Below are positions 1 to 14,500 of a stretch of 64,000 nucleotides of DNA, piece by piece. The notes below the pieces were generated by a model, which was not told where the DNA came from, searched no databases, and saw only the letters and a list, made by a program, of their open reading frames with translations. The translations under genes were made by a program, and so were the position numbers. Each line of letters opens with the position of its first letter. Within the stretch, counting starts at the first letter, position 1. This stretch comes from Eudromia elegans (Eukaryota; Chordata; Aves; Tinamiformes; Tinamidae): positions 310,001 to 374,000 of the forward strand of contig PTEX01000206.1 of assembly GCA_003342815.1 (NCBI GenBank). Direction: 5' to 3'.

Positions 1-383
1 TTTAGTTGTAAGTTAGAAAAAGTTTAGGAAATTGTTTTAAATCAGCAATTTGTTTAAAGTTGCAAAATCCATAGCTTGGGTTGGTAAAAAAAAATAGAAA
101 ATCAAGTTGGTATCAATTCTGTTAAGTTACAACAAAAAATTCACGAAGCAAGATACGTTCATTTTCTTGTGTTCCTTTAAAGTTGGCTTTCACAACTAGT
201 GTGGGTGTTGTAGTGCCCTGTAATGAATACAGCTGGCCAGGAATTTAGAGCAATGGTTACTGTACCTTTTTAAGTTAAGATGCGTTTTACTGATTATTTT
301 TCAACAAGATGCTATATGATCTTGGACTACTGAACTTGGACCAAAACAGAAATCATTATTTTGTGTCTTTATCAAATTGTCAG

Positions 384-551
384 GATTTCAGTGCCTTCAT
401 AGAACCAACAGTAAGCTGAGTCATATTGAACTTCATAGTAACTGCATAAATGATATTAATCATTTACTTCAGTGCACAAAGGGACTGTGCTCTTTGACCA
501 ATCTTACATTAGAGAAAAATGGAAAGACCAACCCAGTTTGCCACACAACAG
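384..551 (+). CDS. LRRCC1: LRRCC1 window exon 1 (last LRR)
   Basis: Acceptor ...attgtcag and donor gtatgg. The exon starts with two bases of a split codon and ends one base into a Gly codon completed by the next exon (TTG/YREA). It encodes IELHSN...HLLQC...LTNLTLEK, a leucine-rich repeat close to human LRRCC1. Confidence 0.93.
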
Positions 552-2542
552 GTATGGATCTTGTTTTTAGATAGTCATTTCATGTTCTGTGGGTTGATGG
601 TCTTTACAAAACTGTAAGTCAGGTTCTGAAGCTTGTAAATTAATTCATAAATTGGCCAGCCTACAGAAATCCGTGTGCGCTGGGCTGGGGTGGGGGGCCC
701 TGTGGGCTTTCATGCGTCCTCCTGAAGCCTCCGTGCGCACATGGCTCATTTTTAATAGATGACAGCGTACCTAGACTACACCAGGAACCTTTTTCACATA
801 TTCATTTTAGTTTAAGTATTGGGGTTTTTTTTTTCCCCTCAAGGTTACAGAGAAGCTGTTCTTCAGACTTTGCCCCAACTAAAAGTTCTAGATGGAAAAA
901 ATACTTGTGGTGAACCAGTAGAAGAAAAGGCAGAAGAAAACTTGCAGTGTTTAGATGATATTTTGGACTACTTGGTTTCATCTGCAACCCCCCTACATGA
1001 AGATAAGGTGCTACATTTTATGTGTACTGGTCTTAAAATTGATAGAGCAGATTTTTATATAGCATAGAACTCATTAATGTTGCAGGGGCGCTCTCTCATT
1101 TTAATAGAAGTGTGCTACATTTCCGGTGGTGACACCTCATATTGACCAGGCCTTAGCCCATTTTCGTCAACGAACAAAAATGTCAATGCAAAGTGCTGCC
1201 AGCTCCTCTACGGATGCTGTCTCCTCTTCAGAAACAGAAAAGGCCAAACTGGATCAGATACACAGTGAGATGAGGATTAAAAAAATAGAAGATCAGATTT
1301 CTCAGATACTGCAAAAGGTGATTTTTTTTTTTTCTTTTCCTCTAACTGTACAGAAATTTTTGTTTGTAAAATGAGATGTGTCTTTATGGTGCATAAATTC
1401 ATCATGAGTGACTTGAGTATTTTCCTTGGTGCTGATGTGTACTTAATGATTTTGAAAAACCTAATAAGATAAAAGCAAGAATTTAAAGCTCAAGATTGTG
1501 TTTTGAATAATGAAAACTTCTTTATATATAAAAAAAGAAGAAAACTTATACAGGACTAGAAGATCTATTTGATGACATTTTATTGGATAGAAAATTGCTT
1601 TTTCCATTTGTTTATTCTGAAGCCATTAATGTAGGTAGTTAAACCAAGGTAAAATATGAAGTACACTCAAATGATTGGATTCTAAAGCTCGTAAAAACTA
1701 ACTTTGACAAATAATAGGTCAAGGTGCTGTTAAACTACGCAGGAAAGCATTCATAACATGCACTTTTATGAGTGTACCTTGTGCCTAGCATATTTTCAAA
1801 CTTTTTTTTTGTTTCAGTGCTGTATCTGTTTTATACTTCGCACCAAGCATATTAATATACTATGCCCAAAGGCTTGAATAAACTTCAGGTATTTTGAAGA
1901 GAAGCAACTACTTATTCTCAAATATGCTGTTCTGTTGATCTTTTTTTCTGTTCTTCTTTTTAAAAATAACTAAATGTTTTAGTAAGGAGGAAATAGGTAG
2001 TTTGGAAACAATTACTTACTTATCTATCAATATTAAGTCATTTCAAACATAACACCTCAATATGTGTTAAAAGAGTAGTCAATTAAAGATTTTTAAGTGT
2101 GTAGATCTGTTCCTAGGTATCTAATGCCTCGAAGAAGGATACTTCTCCTAACCTTCTAAAAGCTAAGAGAGACACAGATCCAACTTCTGAGAGTGACCAT
2201 GACAGTGGGAAAGAAAACGACAGAAAAGTTGTGAAAAGAAGCAAGATACCTTCCAACCGTAGAACTGCTTCATCTCCTAGGGGTCATTCCAGTCATCCTA
2301 GGAGCAAAGTAACTGACAGGTATTTCCAAGTTTGCCATATAAAATGAAAATTAAGATGAATGTTTTCAGGATAAATATAATTTAATTCAAAATGTTATAC
2401 TGAATGTGATAGATTAGATTGATTTGTTTCTGTTAGTAATATCCTAGTAGTTTCTGCAGCTTCATAATGAATCCAGTGTTTGGGATGACAGTTGCATTGA
2501 ACTCTTGAATATGTCCTGCCCTCCCTTAGAGGGGGAGGGGGN

Positions 2543-2580
<38 letters not shown>

Positions 2581-5500
2581 AAAAAAAAACAGGCACTGCT
2601 GATATTTAATTTAATAAATTAACTAATGATTTATTTAATATATGGGATTTTTTCCTTAATCTGCCACCCTGCTTCACATAGTATCTTATACCTTTGATTC
2701 TTTACTTTTTTATTTCTCTTATTTGTGAAATAGTAATATCTTTTAATGACATTTATATATAAAAGCTACAAAACTAAGCTTGTTTGAAACCTTTTAATAT
2801 TCTTTCTTGCTTTATGAGAATTTTCTGTCTTTAAAAGGAAACTGAATTGAAGATTGGGAAAATCATCTTCCAAAATAAACACTTTCAGAATTGTAACAGC
2901 TCATAGTTTTATCATTGTTATAATTTCCCAAGAAAGAATTCTTTTATATAAAAATTATATATATCTATATATATATACTGCCTGAGAAAAGTTTAAATGT
3001 ATATATGTGCATATATAAAATCAGATTGCTGACCCAAGAATACAGCTCTTTATTTTGTGATGAAAGAGAGGTTGCTATAATAATTTACAGTTGATTATAT
3101 AGTAAATATTAGACATATAGCAAAAAAAAAAAGAGTATATTGTACTACATTAGTTTATTCAGCCCCTGCAGCTACCCTGCTTCTAAAGCTTTTTCATAAC
3201 TGTTGGACAATCTTTTCAAAGATCTACGGATACTCCATATTCTTAGTTATGAGTTCAAGACTTCAGTTTTGTATCCTGACCAGTTTACCCATTATTTTGC
3301 ATATGTAGATCCTATGTAGAATGTAGAAAAGTTTTGTTCTGTAGAAGTATCTGAATCTGTTATACCTTGGATGGTAATATAGAAGATGATGCTTCAGTTT
3401 TGCATACATAAACACACACACACATATATTTTATTGTTTGTTTGTTTGGATTTTTTTTTTTTTTTTGACAATATAGAGAAGAGAAAGGTTTGTTCAAGTG
3501 TTCACGCTCCAGTCAGAAAGACAGTCATGTCAGTTCATCGGATACCGCAGACCTGGAAGTAATGGGAAGAAGAGCTGAATTGCTAAAAGGAAAGCAGAAC
3601 CACACAGAAAAAATAGAAGGAATTAATTCAAATGCTGCAGAGGAATCCACATACCGAGTATGTTTTACATCATTTCAAGTTAAATAGAAGTATGTTTCTT
3701 CCTTGAAGTCAAGCATATGGCTCTCTGTGAAACATTAGAGATGACAAAAGTAATTGCATGTAAAAGATAGCATCAAAAAACTGAAGTTCTTCTCTTCCTG
3801 CTGATAGTGTATCATATTTAGCTTAAAAAGGGAAATTTCGTTTATTCAGAGCCTTGTCTGTCTTCCATCTGTTCCAGAAAAAGAAAAAAAAAAGAAATCC
3901 TCTTCTACAATTGTGAATGTTGTTTGTCAGTTTTGGCTACAGTTGAATGTTTCTTTGTAAGCTGATGTTTAATATGTTCTTTCTTAGGCACTGATTCAGG
4001 AACTGGATCAGGAGAAAGAAAGGAGGTGGAAAGCAGAACAAGCTGAGAAGAAATTAATAGAGCATGTCAAAGAACTAGAAAAACATGCAAAAGAAGAAAA
4101 GAATATTCAGAGTATGGCTGTGTACACCACGGATAGGTATGGAAGCAAAGTGCTGTAGTGTTTCTTTTGTTTTTTAACTGAGTCGCAGTTTTATATGGCT
4201 TAAGAAGGGAGAACAGCTTGAAAAATGTGCTTTGAAAAAATGATCCATTAAGAAGTATTGCTGGAAATTCTTTTAGTGCCATTTAATGAAAGTGTTTCTG
4301 CTATTGTGCTGTAAGCAACTGCAGTGCAAAACCTGATCGGTTGTCACTATTAATTTGATAAGAAGTGGGAAAACAAGAAATTCTGACTTTACTCCGAAGT
4401 TCTGTTCTGTGTCTCTAGGAATCAGCAGGCTGCTTACCTCTAAATCTAGCCCAGTGCTTTCCAAGCAATCCATATCATAACTGTACTTTCCTTCTCAGCT
4501 CATGCCCTATCTATGGTATGTAGCCTCATGTCGTAATTTCAGCTTTTTATTTCCAAGCTCCCCTTCTGTCTGTTAGCAGAGTACTCTATCTATGCTATAC
4601 TGGAGTCCTATCTCCCTACTGGAGTCAGCCAGTAGGGTATATGTTGTCCCAGTCTGGTCTAGCAGCTCCTTGGATAGACTGTCTTTCTAATCCTTGTCAG
4701 TTGCAGCTAACATTCTTCTCTCCTTCAAAACTTGTCCCTTCCAACACAGTGTTGTGTGTTGTCAGTAACGTCTGGAGAGAACTGTTCTCTTTCTCCTCCT
4801 CGTAATTGTACCGTGTGTATAAAAAGCACATTTTCTCTCCTGTAAGGAAGAAACAAGCCAAGTGGTTTTCCTAGTTAGCATCCGTGACTGAGTGTATAAT
4901 CCTTTCCCTTCTTTTGCCTTAGGTTTAGGTTCCTTTCCAGTGTTCATTTGTTGTCACCTTGTATAAGAGTTATTAGTAATCACCTTGTATTAAGCTCCTT
5001 TTCTTTGGGGTTTAAATATCCTTAAAGATCCCAATAATGTTGGATAAATTATCTACATTTTCTAAAGCAAATATATCAAAAAATTACAATTTGTTATTAT
5101 GGAGTTCCAGTGTAAAGAAATGATCTTTCTAGGGTGACTTTACATTGAAGGCATATCTACCTGGTTGGCTCCAACTTAGGTTCTCTTCAAGATAACTCAA
5201 TACAGTCAGACTACATATTTCAGTAAAATTTTACATATTACTAAGCAGCTGGGCATTGTGATCCTGCACGTTGTAAAACTCAGCCAAGAAGAGCAAAGTA
5301 CAACATTTTAAACATGTCTTTTTTTTTTTTTTTTCTCGGTGGTGTCTGACTAAATACTAACATCAGTATTAGGTTTCTAACAACATTATTGCATTAATTT
5401 TCAGGTTAAAGGAATTGATACTGAAAGAGAGAGAGGCTAAAACAAGATTGCAAGGAGATGTCCAGCAATTGAAAGGTGAAGCTGAAAGACTTACTAATGA

Positions 5501-8500
5501 ATTAAATCAGGCAAAAAATAAAGAAGCAGAATATCAGAAGGCCATGCAAGCTTTAGAAGAAACACTATCCAAGATGGAGACACAGAGGCTGCAGCAACGA
5601 ACAACAGAGGTAACATTCTTCAAGGGTAAATAATGTGACCGTGACAGGAGGGCTACTATGTTTCTGAATACTAACACAAACTAGATGTCACAAGCCTTGT
5701 GCCTGATTTTTTTGCAGTAAAAACTGATTTTTCTCCACAGTAGTAGTTAATAACAAACTTCCATTTTAAGTATTAAGTAATGTTTTAGCCTTTAAAATGG
5801 AAATATATTGCATGTGACATGTTGTCTTTAAGATAAAAGGGATTAAATTCTAGCTACTGAGCACTCCAAACTGGTATTTTTCTAAAGCTATATAGTACTG
5901 AAAAGAGGTTCTTAAAATGTTAACGTAGATAATTAGATAGTAACTGCACTGGTAAAGTGGAAATCTGATGGTTGATGTTTTTTAAGAGCTGCTCTTGCAG
6001 TGCACATGGAAAGTTAGCACATGGAGTTGAATATGTGGCCTGAAACTGTAGCCATCAGTGTTGAATGACAGTCCATATATAGGTGCTGTTAATTTAAAGT
6101 CAACATGACCAGATTATTGCTTTAAAGGATGCAAGACACTCTTGTTTGTTTTATGTTCTTCAATTTAAGAAACAAGTGCTTCATTTTATTTCCAAAACAA
6201 TACAGATATGTTGGGTTGTACCTAAATGCTACTCAAGAAGAGACTTAATATGTAGAATATGAGGATTTAGAAATAAACATAAAAGCCTCCCTACAATATT
6301 TATAAAATGGGTGTAGAGGAACAGAAAATATAATTCTGTAAGAAAATGGATTTTGTTTTGTTTTTCTTCCAACACTTCAAATGTAAACTAGGCAGACCTT
6401 GTTGCATTCCAGTTCTGCCCTTGGATAACTAACAAACACTTGAGTTGTCTTGAGTAGTTCATTAATCAGCAATTCCTTACAGCTCTTGTACCCTGGAAAG
6501 CAAAGAGATTAGAACTGTGTAAGCACAGAGCATTTGCTTTGAAGGACAGATTGGCAAGAAAATTAATTGATTAGTGATCTCTGCTTAAGCATGTAGTAGG
6601 GATGGAGGTGGATTTTTCAAGTAATCATTAGGAGGAGCAGAAACACATCTTACCTCTGTTATTTCTGTCTCATGTTCTTACTTGGACCTTCTAAAATGTC
6701 TTGGTTTTGAATTACCATTTTATGAATAAATAAAACCTTTCTTATAATTTTTTCCATATGATCCTTCCTTTCTACTTGTAAGGTCCAAAAAGACACTTTG
6801 TATGTTAAAGAACTCACTATAATGAGCAATTCCTCATGACATTTGGCATCAAATGGAAAAGCAGAGTCTGCCATCTTGTGTTCATGCTGTAATTCTGTTT
6901 TCATAAGATTGTTAGAAGGCAACACTGTTCAGCAACATTAAAATGTAAAACTCAGTAAGATGCAGACTTTAATGATACTTGTTATAACTGGAATGTATAA
7001 AAATAAATATAGATAGGTAGATAGATATAGTGTTGAATACATCTAAAAGTATTTTCCTTGCTTCCTTGAAACTAATACAATAGTTGCAATACAGGAGTTT
7101 TTAATTGTAGGAAATCATTCTGCCAATGCATGTGTCCCACTTCTAAGTGTAAGAAGACTTATAAGTTCTTTAAATTAAGGAACCATCCCTGGTTCTTCAG
7201 AGAAATCCGCTGTTTGTGGTTGTTTTTTTCTTTTTTTTTGATTTGCGCTAAATTAAGCTAGTTATAAATATATATACATAATTTCTGCAAATGTAACAAA
7301 ACATGTAGCAATAAAAAAATAAAGCTTTATTTGGGATAGATAATGCTAGAAAATTCCATAAAATTTTGGGAAACTATTGATAGCTGTGGAGAATACTATA
7401 AACATAACAACCCAGAGAGACATACATAAAATATTAATAAAGCAACTGATCCTTTGTGATCTTATATAAGACATGACAAATAGATGACAATTTTAAGAAT
7501 GTTGTTCCTCTCTTTTCTATGAATTGTCTACAGATGAAACAGGTTCAAGAAGCAGAGCTTAGAGCATCAGCAAATGAAAGAGAAGTACAGTTGCTCAGGG
7601 TATCCCTTCAACAACAAAAGGAGAAGGTAAAACAACTACATGAACTTCTCATATTAAGAGAGCAAGAACAGAGGTACGGAATTTTTTATTTTGTTTTCAC
7701 AGCAAGCTAATGGAGACATTAAAGGACACAGGCAAACTGCGTTCTTCTAGTCTTCTTTGAAACCTTTTTATTATCAGATGGTTAAACTTGGGTTATTTTA
7801 AAATACTTTAATGCGGAAAAAAAATTATGTAAAAAGAGATCTGTATGTACTACAGTCATAGAAAGCATTCTCCCAAAAGTGTTAAGTTTCATAGCATCTT
7901 TCATAAGTGTTGGATGGGTAGTTGGGTTTTTTTTTTTTTGGCTCTTTTCCCATGTCCTTTCCAAATTTGCTATTTTTAGAAGATACTTGATAAGATTTAT
8001 TTACTTTTTAGTATTAACACAAAGTGATTTAGTAAAATACACAATCAAATATGTGTAACTAGAGGAGATAGTGATGTGTAGTATAAGTGTGTGTGAGGGT
8101 GTGTGTAGCTTAATAATAAAATAAGTTGAGAATACTTGCTCAGCTTTCCAAGAGTAAAGGTATACAAATACCCAAACAATTTCAGGTATAAATGGGAAGG
8201 ATTTGATAACTTCATTTTGAGAACTTTAAATAATTCCCTCATAAATCCCCCAAAAGATTTAATGTGAGGGCAGCATATGTCTTTTGTTGTTTCTTAAATG
8301 ATAAACAGAAATAGTAAATAGAAGAGAGTTAAGTTAGAGAGTTAAGTTACAGAGTTACAAGTTTCTGCTTCATCCTGACCCTCAAGGGACAGACAGAAAG
8401 GAGACACATATCTTGGAGCTCTTTCAATCCTTGTTGCTGCTGTTCTTCAGGTTTTGGAGTTGAATAAGGAACAATGATTTTTGATTGAGGGTGATTTTGT

Positions 8501-11500
8501 AAGTCTCTGTATAGCTTCCATATCCTTATGATTCCTTACTACTCACTAACATAAAAAGAGCAATTGAATAATTTCTATTAAAATTTGAATTTAAAAGCCA
8601 AGTTTTTCCTTTTGGTGAGTATTTTGATAGTAATCAAAGTATCTTTCCCCATCAGAGGGCCAGTATTACGGAGGACAAATCTGTCAGTGACACTAAGGAA
8701 TGTATCTCCCTTAACTATCTAATTCATTATTCTGCTTTTAAGGAATACTAAGAAAACCAACCAAAGTAGCATTGTTGGATGTTGCAGTTCCAGTCTTACA
8801 TATGTGTTTGGTAACTCTAGGAAAGAACTTGAAACTCGAGTTGCTTTACATGGACCTGAATTCCAGCATGTCTTGTCAAAAGAAATGGCTAAAGAAGAGC
8901 AGAGACACGAAGAGCGTGTTAAAGAATTGCAACAGAGAATTAATGGGTTAAACCAGAAGTATATGGAGTTAGAAGATGAGTTTTGTTTAGCTTTAACTAT
9001 TGAAGCAAAAAGGTTTAAAGAGGTAAGACTGAAAGGGTATTCCATTTTGAACTGGGTAATGTTGAGAAGCTCTTTAAATTTGAGTGTCAGGTGCTTCTGA
9101 TCTTGAGGTCTTAGTGCTAAGGATTCATCTGAAAAGTCTAAGCTTTGAAATAACTTCTAGTACCTGTGCTTTAAGCATTGGTGAGACAGTACTCAAACTG
9201 CATTTTTGTCTATATGTAAGAGTTAAAATGACATTAGGGAAACTCCTGTTGGGTGGTGACTTTTTTTTTTTTTAAGAATATGTTGATTTCCTAATAGGAT
9301 ATTTTCTCATTGAAATGCTCTCTCTCTTAGGACAGGAAGGCTTTGACTACATATTTACTATAGTGTTTAATAACAAAGCTCCCTCTTGCTTTAATATTCA
9401 AATTTCCTCAGGAATTTTTTAGCTGAAGTCCTTAAACAATCCTGTGTCACTAGTGTTGATGTGGTTTTATACAGAAATTAAAATGCCCCAAATTTAAAAT
9501 ATTTCATCTTTAATTTAAAATTGTTTTGCCCTATTTTACATTAGCTGGATACTAGAGAAGAGGAGAAAGACTATATTTTTAACCATTCAATTATTTTTAA
9601 AAATTTTTTACAAATTTGCAGTTGAGTAGAACTGTCTTAGTGAGATGAAATATCATCAAAGAACTGGTTTAAAACTAGCTTTCTATGTTTACTAATTTTG
9701 AAAACTCCCGATCAATTTATATTTATTTCTTCCAAAGTTATTTGTGTGTGTGTGTGCATACATGCATGCTATTTTGTGGTGGTGGTGGTATTATTGAAGT
9801 TAATATTTTTCAAGAGTGGTTCTTACTTTAAATCTTCAGGTTAAAGATGCATTTGAAAATGTTACTGCTGAGCTAGCTGAACATAAACAGGCCCTCTTTG
9901 AGTCTGAACACAAGGAAAAGCAAATGGCAAGTCTGATCCAAGACCTAACAAGTATAGTGAAAGAACAGAAAACAAAGATTGCAGAATTATTAAAATCAAA
10001 GCAAGAAGCCACAGCAAATCTCAAGGTACTTGTTTCCAAACCTTTCAACTACACACATGTACATATGATTTTTTTGTAACTTTTTGTGTATAAAAGAAGT
10101 AAGTTCATACAAATAGATTAACTGAAATAAATGTTTCAGGTCACACTAAGATCCAGTACTCAGTATCCACATCAAGCTTTAATTTTACATCATGCCACTT
10201 CCCATTTCTTACAAATCTTGAACTCCCAATATAGCAAAATTTAAACAGACATTCACGTCCTCACAAGTTTTCTTCCCACTAGATACAGTTATGTAATCAT
10301 GTGGTCACTCTAAACTGAGATTTGCAAACCTATGTTAGTATCTCTGAACTTTTGCATACCCAGAATAATGGAATATGGTTCTGCTGATAAAGTATTAAGA
10401 GATAATTATACTCAGAGTAAAAGCTAATTTACAGTAATATTCAGAGGTAGTGCTGGCAACAGAATGCCTCAATTAAATGAAATTGGTGTTATCAAAGGCA
10501 TTATCCAATAATTATATATAATATTAAAGCAACTGCACAAACTGTTTATCTTGTACTACTGATCTATGATTTACTACTATAATATCCACAAGTAGGATAA
10601 TCCGTGTTCCTCAGAATGCATAACTGTTAACAACGTTTTATAACAGTCAATGTGTCAGGACCTTAATCAGTCTGTGATTCTATGATCATCTCTGCAGTGC
10701 AAGCCCAGCAGTCTCTGGTGTCCATGGTTTTGGTCATGGTCAAGCTCATGGTTTTGTTGTGCAAACAGTACTGATAGGTGTAGTAGGATTCTGCTAGTGA
10801 GTGGTGTTTCTCTAAAAAAAATTATCTTGAAAAAGCACAAAAGGACAAAAGATAAAATAGTTAAGCAAAAGTAATCTACAAAACACTAAAAATGGCCTCT
10901 GTGATCTTTGATAACGCTTTCTCATGGGAAGTAGAAGCTCAGCACATGCTCTGTGAGGCTTTTTATTGCTTAATTTTTAGTATTTTATCTTGACTTTTTC
11001 CTCATTCTGACTTGTCCTAAAGCTTTACTTTTTTTTTATAAAGGCATCAGAAATTAAGATGACTATTTAGAAGTGAGCTTTGTAAGTATAATTTCCTGGG
11101 AATTAATTATGTCTGTTTGAGACACAACATTTGCATTTGCATTAAACTACTTGCTTTTTTCTGAATTTTTGTAAGCAGGGTACTTCTCGATTAGCATTAA
11201 ACCAGTGTATGTCAGTGTTGCCTTCCTAGTAAGTTATGATTATGTGATCAGTGAAATTCTCACTACTTTTTTTTAATGGATCTTACTGTCTTTTTGTGCA
11301 GTGTCGAACTGGAGAACTTGAAACTGTGGCTGAGGAGGACAAGCAGAAGGCTGTTCAGATTGAACTCCTAAAGAAGGAAAATGCAAAACTTACTTCTCAG
11401 CTGACAGCCCAGGAATCTCTAATTGATGGATTAAAAATGGAAAGGAAAATATGGGGACAGGAGCTTGCACAACAGGGTAAAATAAAATAATAGAATTTTG

Positions 11501-14500
11501 TGTTGGAGTAAAAAATACTCATGTTTATTGTCATCCCTTTTCCAGTGAGCATTCCTGGATAGGTGTAATGATCACAGGGTCCCTCTGTGCTTTGTTGATT
11601 TTCTCCAGTTGTATTTTTGTGAGTCATCTTTATATTTACTGGAGTACACAGGCCATCTCTAACAGCATTTGGGGAGTAGCCTTGTGCAGAGGACAAAATA
11701 AAAATACTGTCACTTTAAACTGATAATCTTAAGGAATGTTGAAAATACACGAAGTCAAGCCTGGGTATAAATTGCACATATGCATAAAATTACAGGCTTT
11801 TTTTCCACTCAGAATTTGGATTTAGTTGTTCTTTTTCTCAATCCTATGAATTGTTATATGAAGCACTTTTAAATGTAAAACTTCTGAAATATATGTTTTT
11901 ATAAATAGCTTTATGTGAAACTGCGTAAGTGATAGTTACTAGTTGTGTAGCTTTACAGTTTAAAGTCTATTTCAGTAGACCTCTTAAAATAACTATGCCC
12001 CCTTCACTGTAGTCAATATGAATTGTAATATAGAATTGACTCCATACTGTGGGTTCTTTGATGTGGCTTGGGTCTGTAAGCACTATTGTTTATGTCAAAT
12101 AAGTCTTCAAAGGATGAAATATCATCCTTAATTCTGTATTTCCTCCAAGATATTACCTGTGTACAGATTAAAACCTTTCAGTGCTTCTTGTGGGCCAAAT
12201 GATTGTGCCTGATTTTTTTTTTCTTGAAATTGCATATATTGAAATGCTTTAATGTAAATATCCTGTTTTGTGCAGGAGCTCATCTTGCTCAAGATCGGGG
12301 AAAACTAGAGGCAAAAATTGAGGTTTTAACAAATGAGATTGAGACTTTAAAAAAGCAAAAGGAACAGGACAGCGATGCTCTGCGAATTAAAACGAAAATA
12401 GTGGATGATCAGACAGAAACAATTAGGAAATTAAAAGAAGTAAGTCAGGTGTTTGACAGTTACTGTGCTTATATAAAATAAGACTTGCTGTCTTATTTTG
12501 CAAGTTATAACTTGCAAGTTATGGGACAGGCTCTGGTAACAGCTGGCTCCACATGCCTTGTTTTTACCAATAAAGAAAGCATGAAGAGACTGTCAGAGGC
12601 AACAGAATTCTCCAAGAGTGGCACAGGACCTTGTATGAGCTCCCTGGACTCTCAGGGCATCACTCTGAAACTCTTATTTAAATGTATTAATGTAAACACT
12701 CACTCCTCTTTGCCTTACTTCCAGACAACCTATTCTTGATGAGAATTTTGAAAGATAAAAAGCAGGAAAGCAGAGTTTTCTGTATATGTTAAATAAGCAA
12801 CTAAACTCAATTTAGCTTCACGCTTACCAACGTGAATGTTTTTTTTTCTATTCTTTTGTTTTGGTAATTCAGTATTAAAACGGTGGAGCAGCTGTTTTAT
12901 TCCATTTATACTGTTCATCTCATTTACAGCCTCAACTCTTTAGCTCAATCAGAATAAAATTTTGAGGTAGGTTAACCCAGTTAAGATTGGATATATGATT
13001 TGTTAAAATATATAAGTATATTCTTAAGGCTCACAGAATGTGAGCTCTGCAATTTATGTATGTAGAAAAAAGATGTATTAAAATTCAAATATACCATTTA
13101 CCATATACCACATAATACCATTATTTAGACATTATTTATGTTTGTAACAGTAAACTTTCACATATCAGTCTCTGATTTATTCCAGATAGAATAAGTAGAT
13201 ATTTTTAGCAGGTAACAAAGTCTATTTTTTGTCTGTTCTAAAGTATTTCTCTTCTACAGAGTTTAAAAGAAAAAGATCAACAAATTAGAAAACAACATGA
13301 AGAAAATTCTGAAGCTCAAAAGATTTTTCAGATCCAGTTGGATGAAAAAGCTGCTGAATTTGAAGAACTAATGGAAAAATTGGAAAGGCAAAATGAAAGA
13401 AAAGAGGAATTAAAGCAGCTGGTAGAAGAAAAAGAAATAGAACTTGATTACGTTAAGGAAGCACACAGGTGATGTATAATTCTAAACAGCTACTGCTGAG
13501 AGTACAAACTCTTTCTCCTGTGAAATTTTAGTTGAAAATTGAAAGCGTATTAGTAAAATATAGAGAAATGTAGAAAAATAAATACAAGGAATCTTTTTCT
13601 GCACTGCATAGAAATCTATATTAGTGGTAAAATCCATATTGTGGTAAAGTAGTGGTAAAATCTATATTAATTGTAAATATGTCCATTTTATTTTCAGTGC
13701 ACTGAAAAAGAAGTGGCAAGGTAAAGAAGAACTATTAAGCCAGCTGGAGATACAAGTTAAACAAATGAAGGAGAGCTTTGATATCAAAGAGAAGAGATTG
13801 ATTGAAGAGAGAAATAAAAGTCTTCAAGCTCAGAAGTAAATACCTTAACATGAATATCTCTCCAGTTATTATAGAGTTTCAATTTTAATATGTATGCAGA
13901 AAGTTTGATTATACCATGAGAGAACCAAGGAAAACACTAATTGGCTGTAGTGGTAGGATTAAATGAGAATATGTATATGTATGTTTCAATTTTGAATAAA
14001 TTCATGAGCTACTCAGGAGAAATTGAAATATAAATTACCTATTATTCTTTTCTCACATAATTAGAATTAAGTGTTTAATTTCTTTTATTACCCATCTTAT
14101 ACTGTCAAATTTTTTAGAGCACTTGATAGTAAATGTGAGATGACTGGGAAACAAATATTCACAGCATAGAAAATGAGCAAGGATTTAAATGATGCTCGGT
14201 CACTCTCTGTATTTTTGGCAGTATAGAGAAGTAGGGTAAACTGCTGCCTGTGATAAGCCTAGATGTATTTTTACTTGCCCATGTCTCTTTTTTCCTTTTT
14301 CCCTTCTTAAGAAAGGAACTCTGTTTTCAGACTATAAATAAGCAGCATTAACCATATTGTAATTGATCTTGTATTACTAAGGATTGTTTTTTTATCTTTT
14401 TAAGGGAAACACTGCTGGTTTAAATCACTTTCACTATTATTTTAAAAGGGCAAAGTAAAATTGTCATCTGATTAAGAAACGAGGAAGATACCTTGATGAT

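Noticed and set aside
1086-1317. Alternative LRRCC1 exon 3 acceptor at gttgcag
   Set aside because: Wrong phase, with a stop after about 19 codons.
2542-2578. Single N plus a 36-base poly(A) as a retroposed gene tail
   Set aside because: No gene-like body precedes it; it is a homopolymer with an uncertain base call.
10660-10690. Possible CR1 tail (TCTGTGATTCTATGATC) in an LRRCC1 intron
   Set aside because: Only about 17 bases resemble a CR1 end; no adjoining CR1 sequence.
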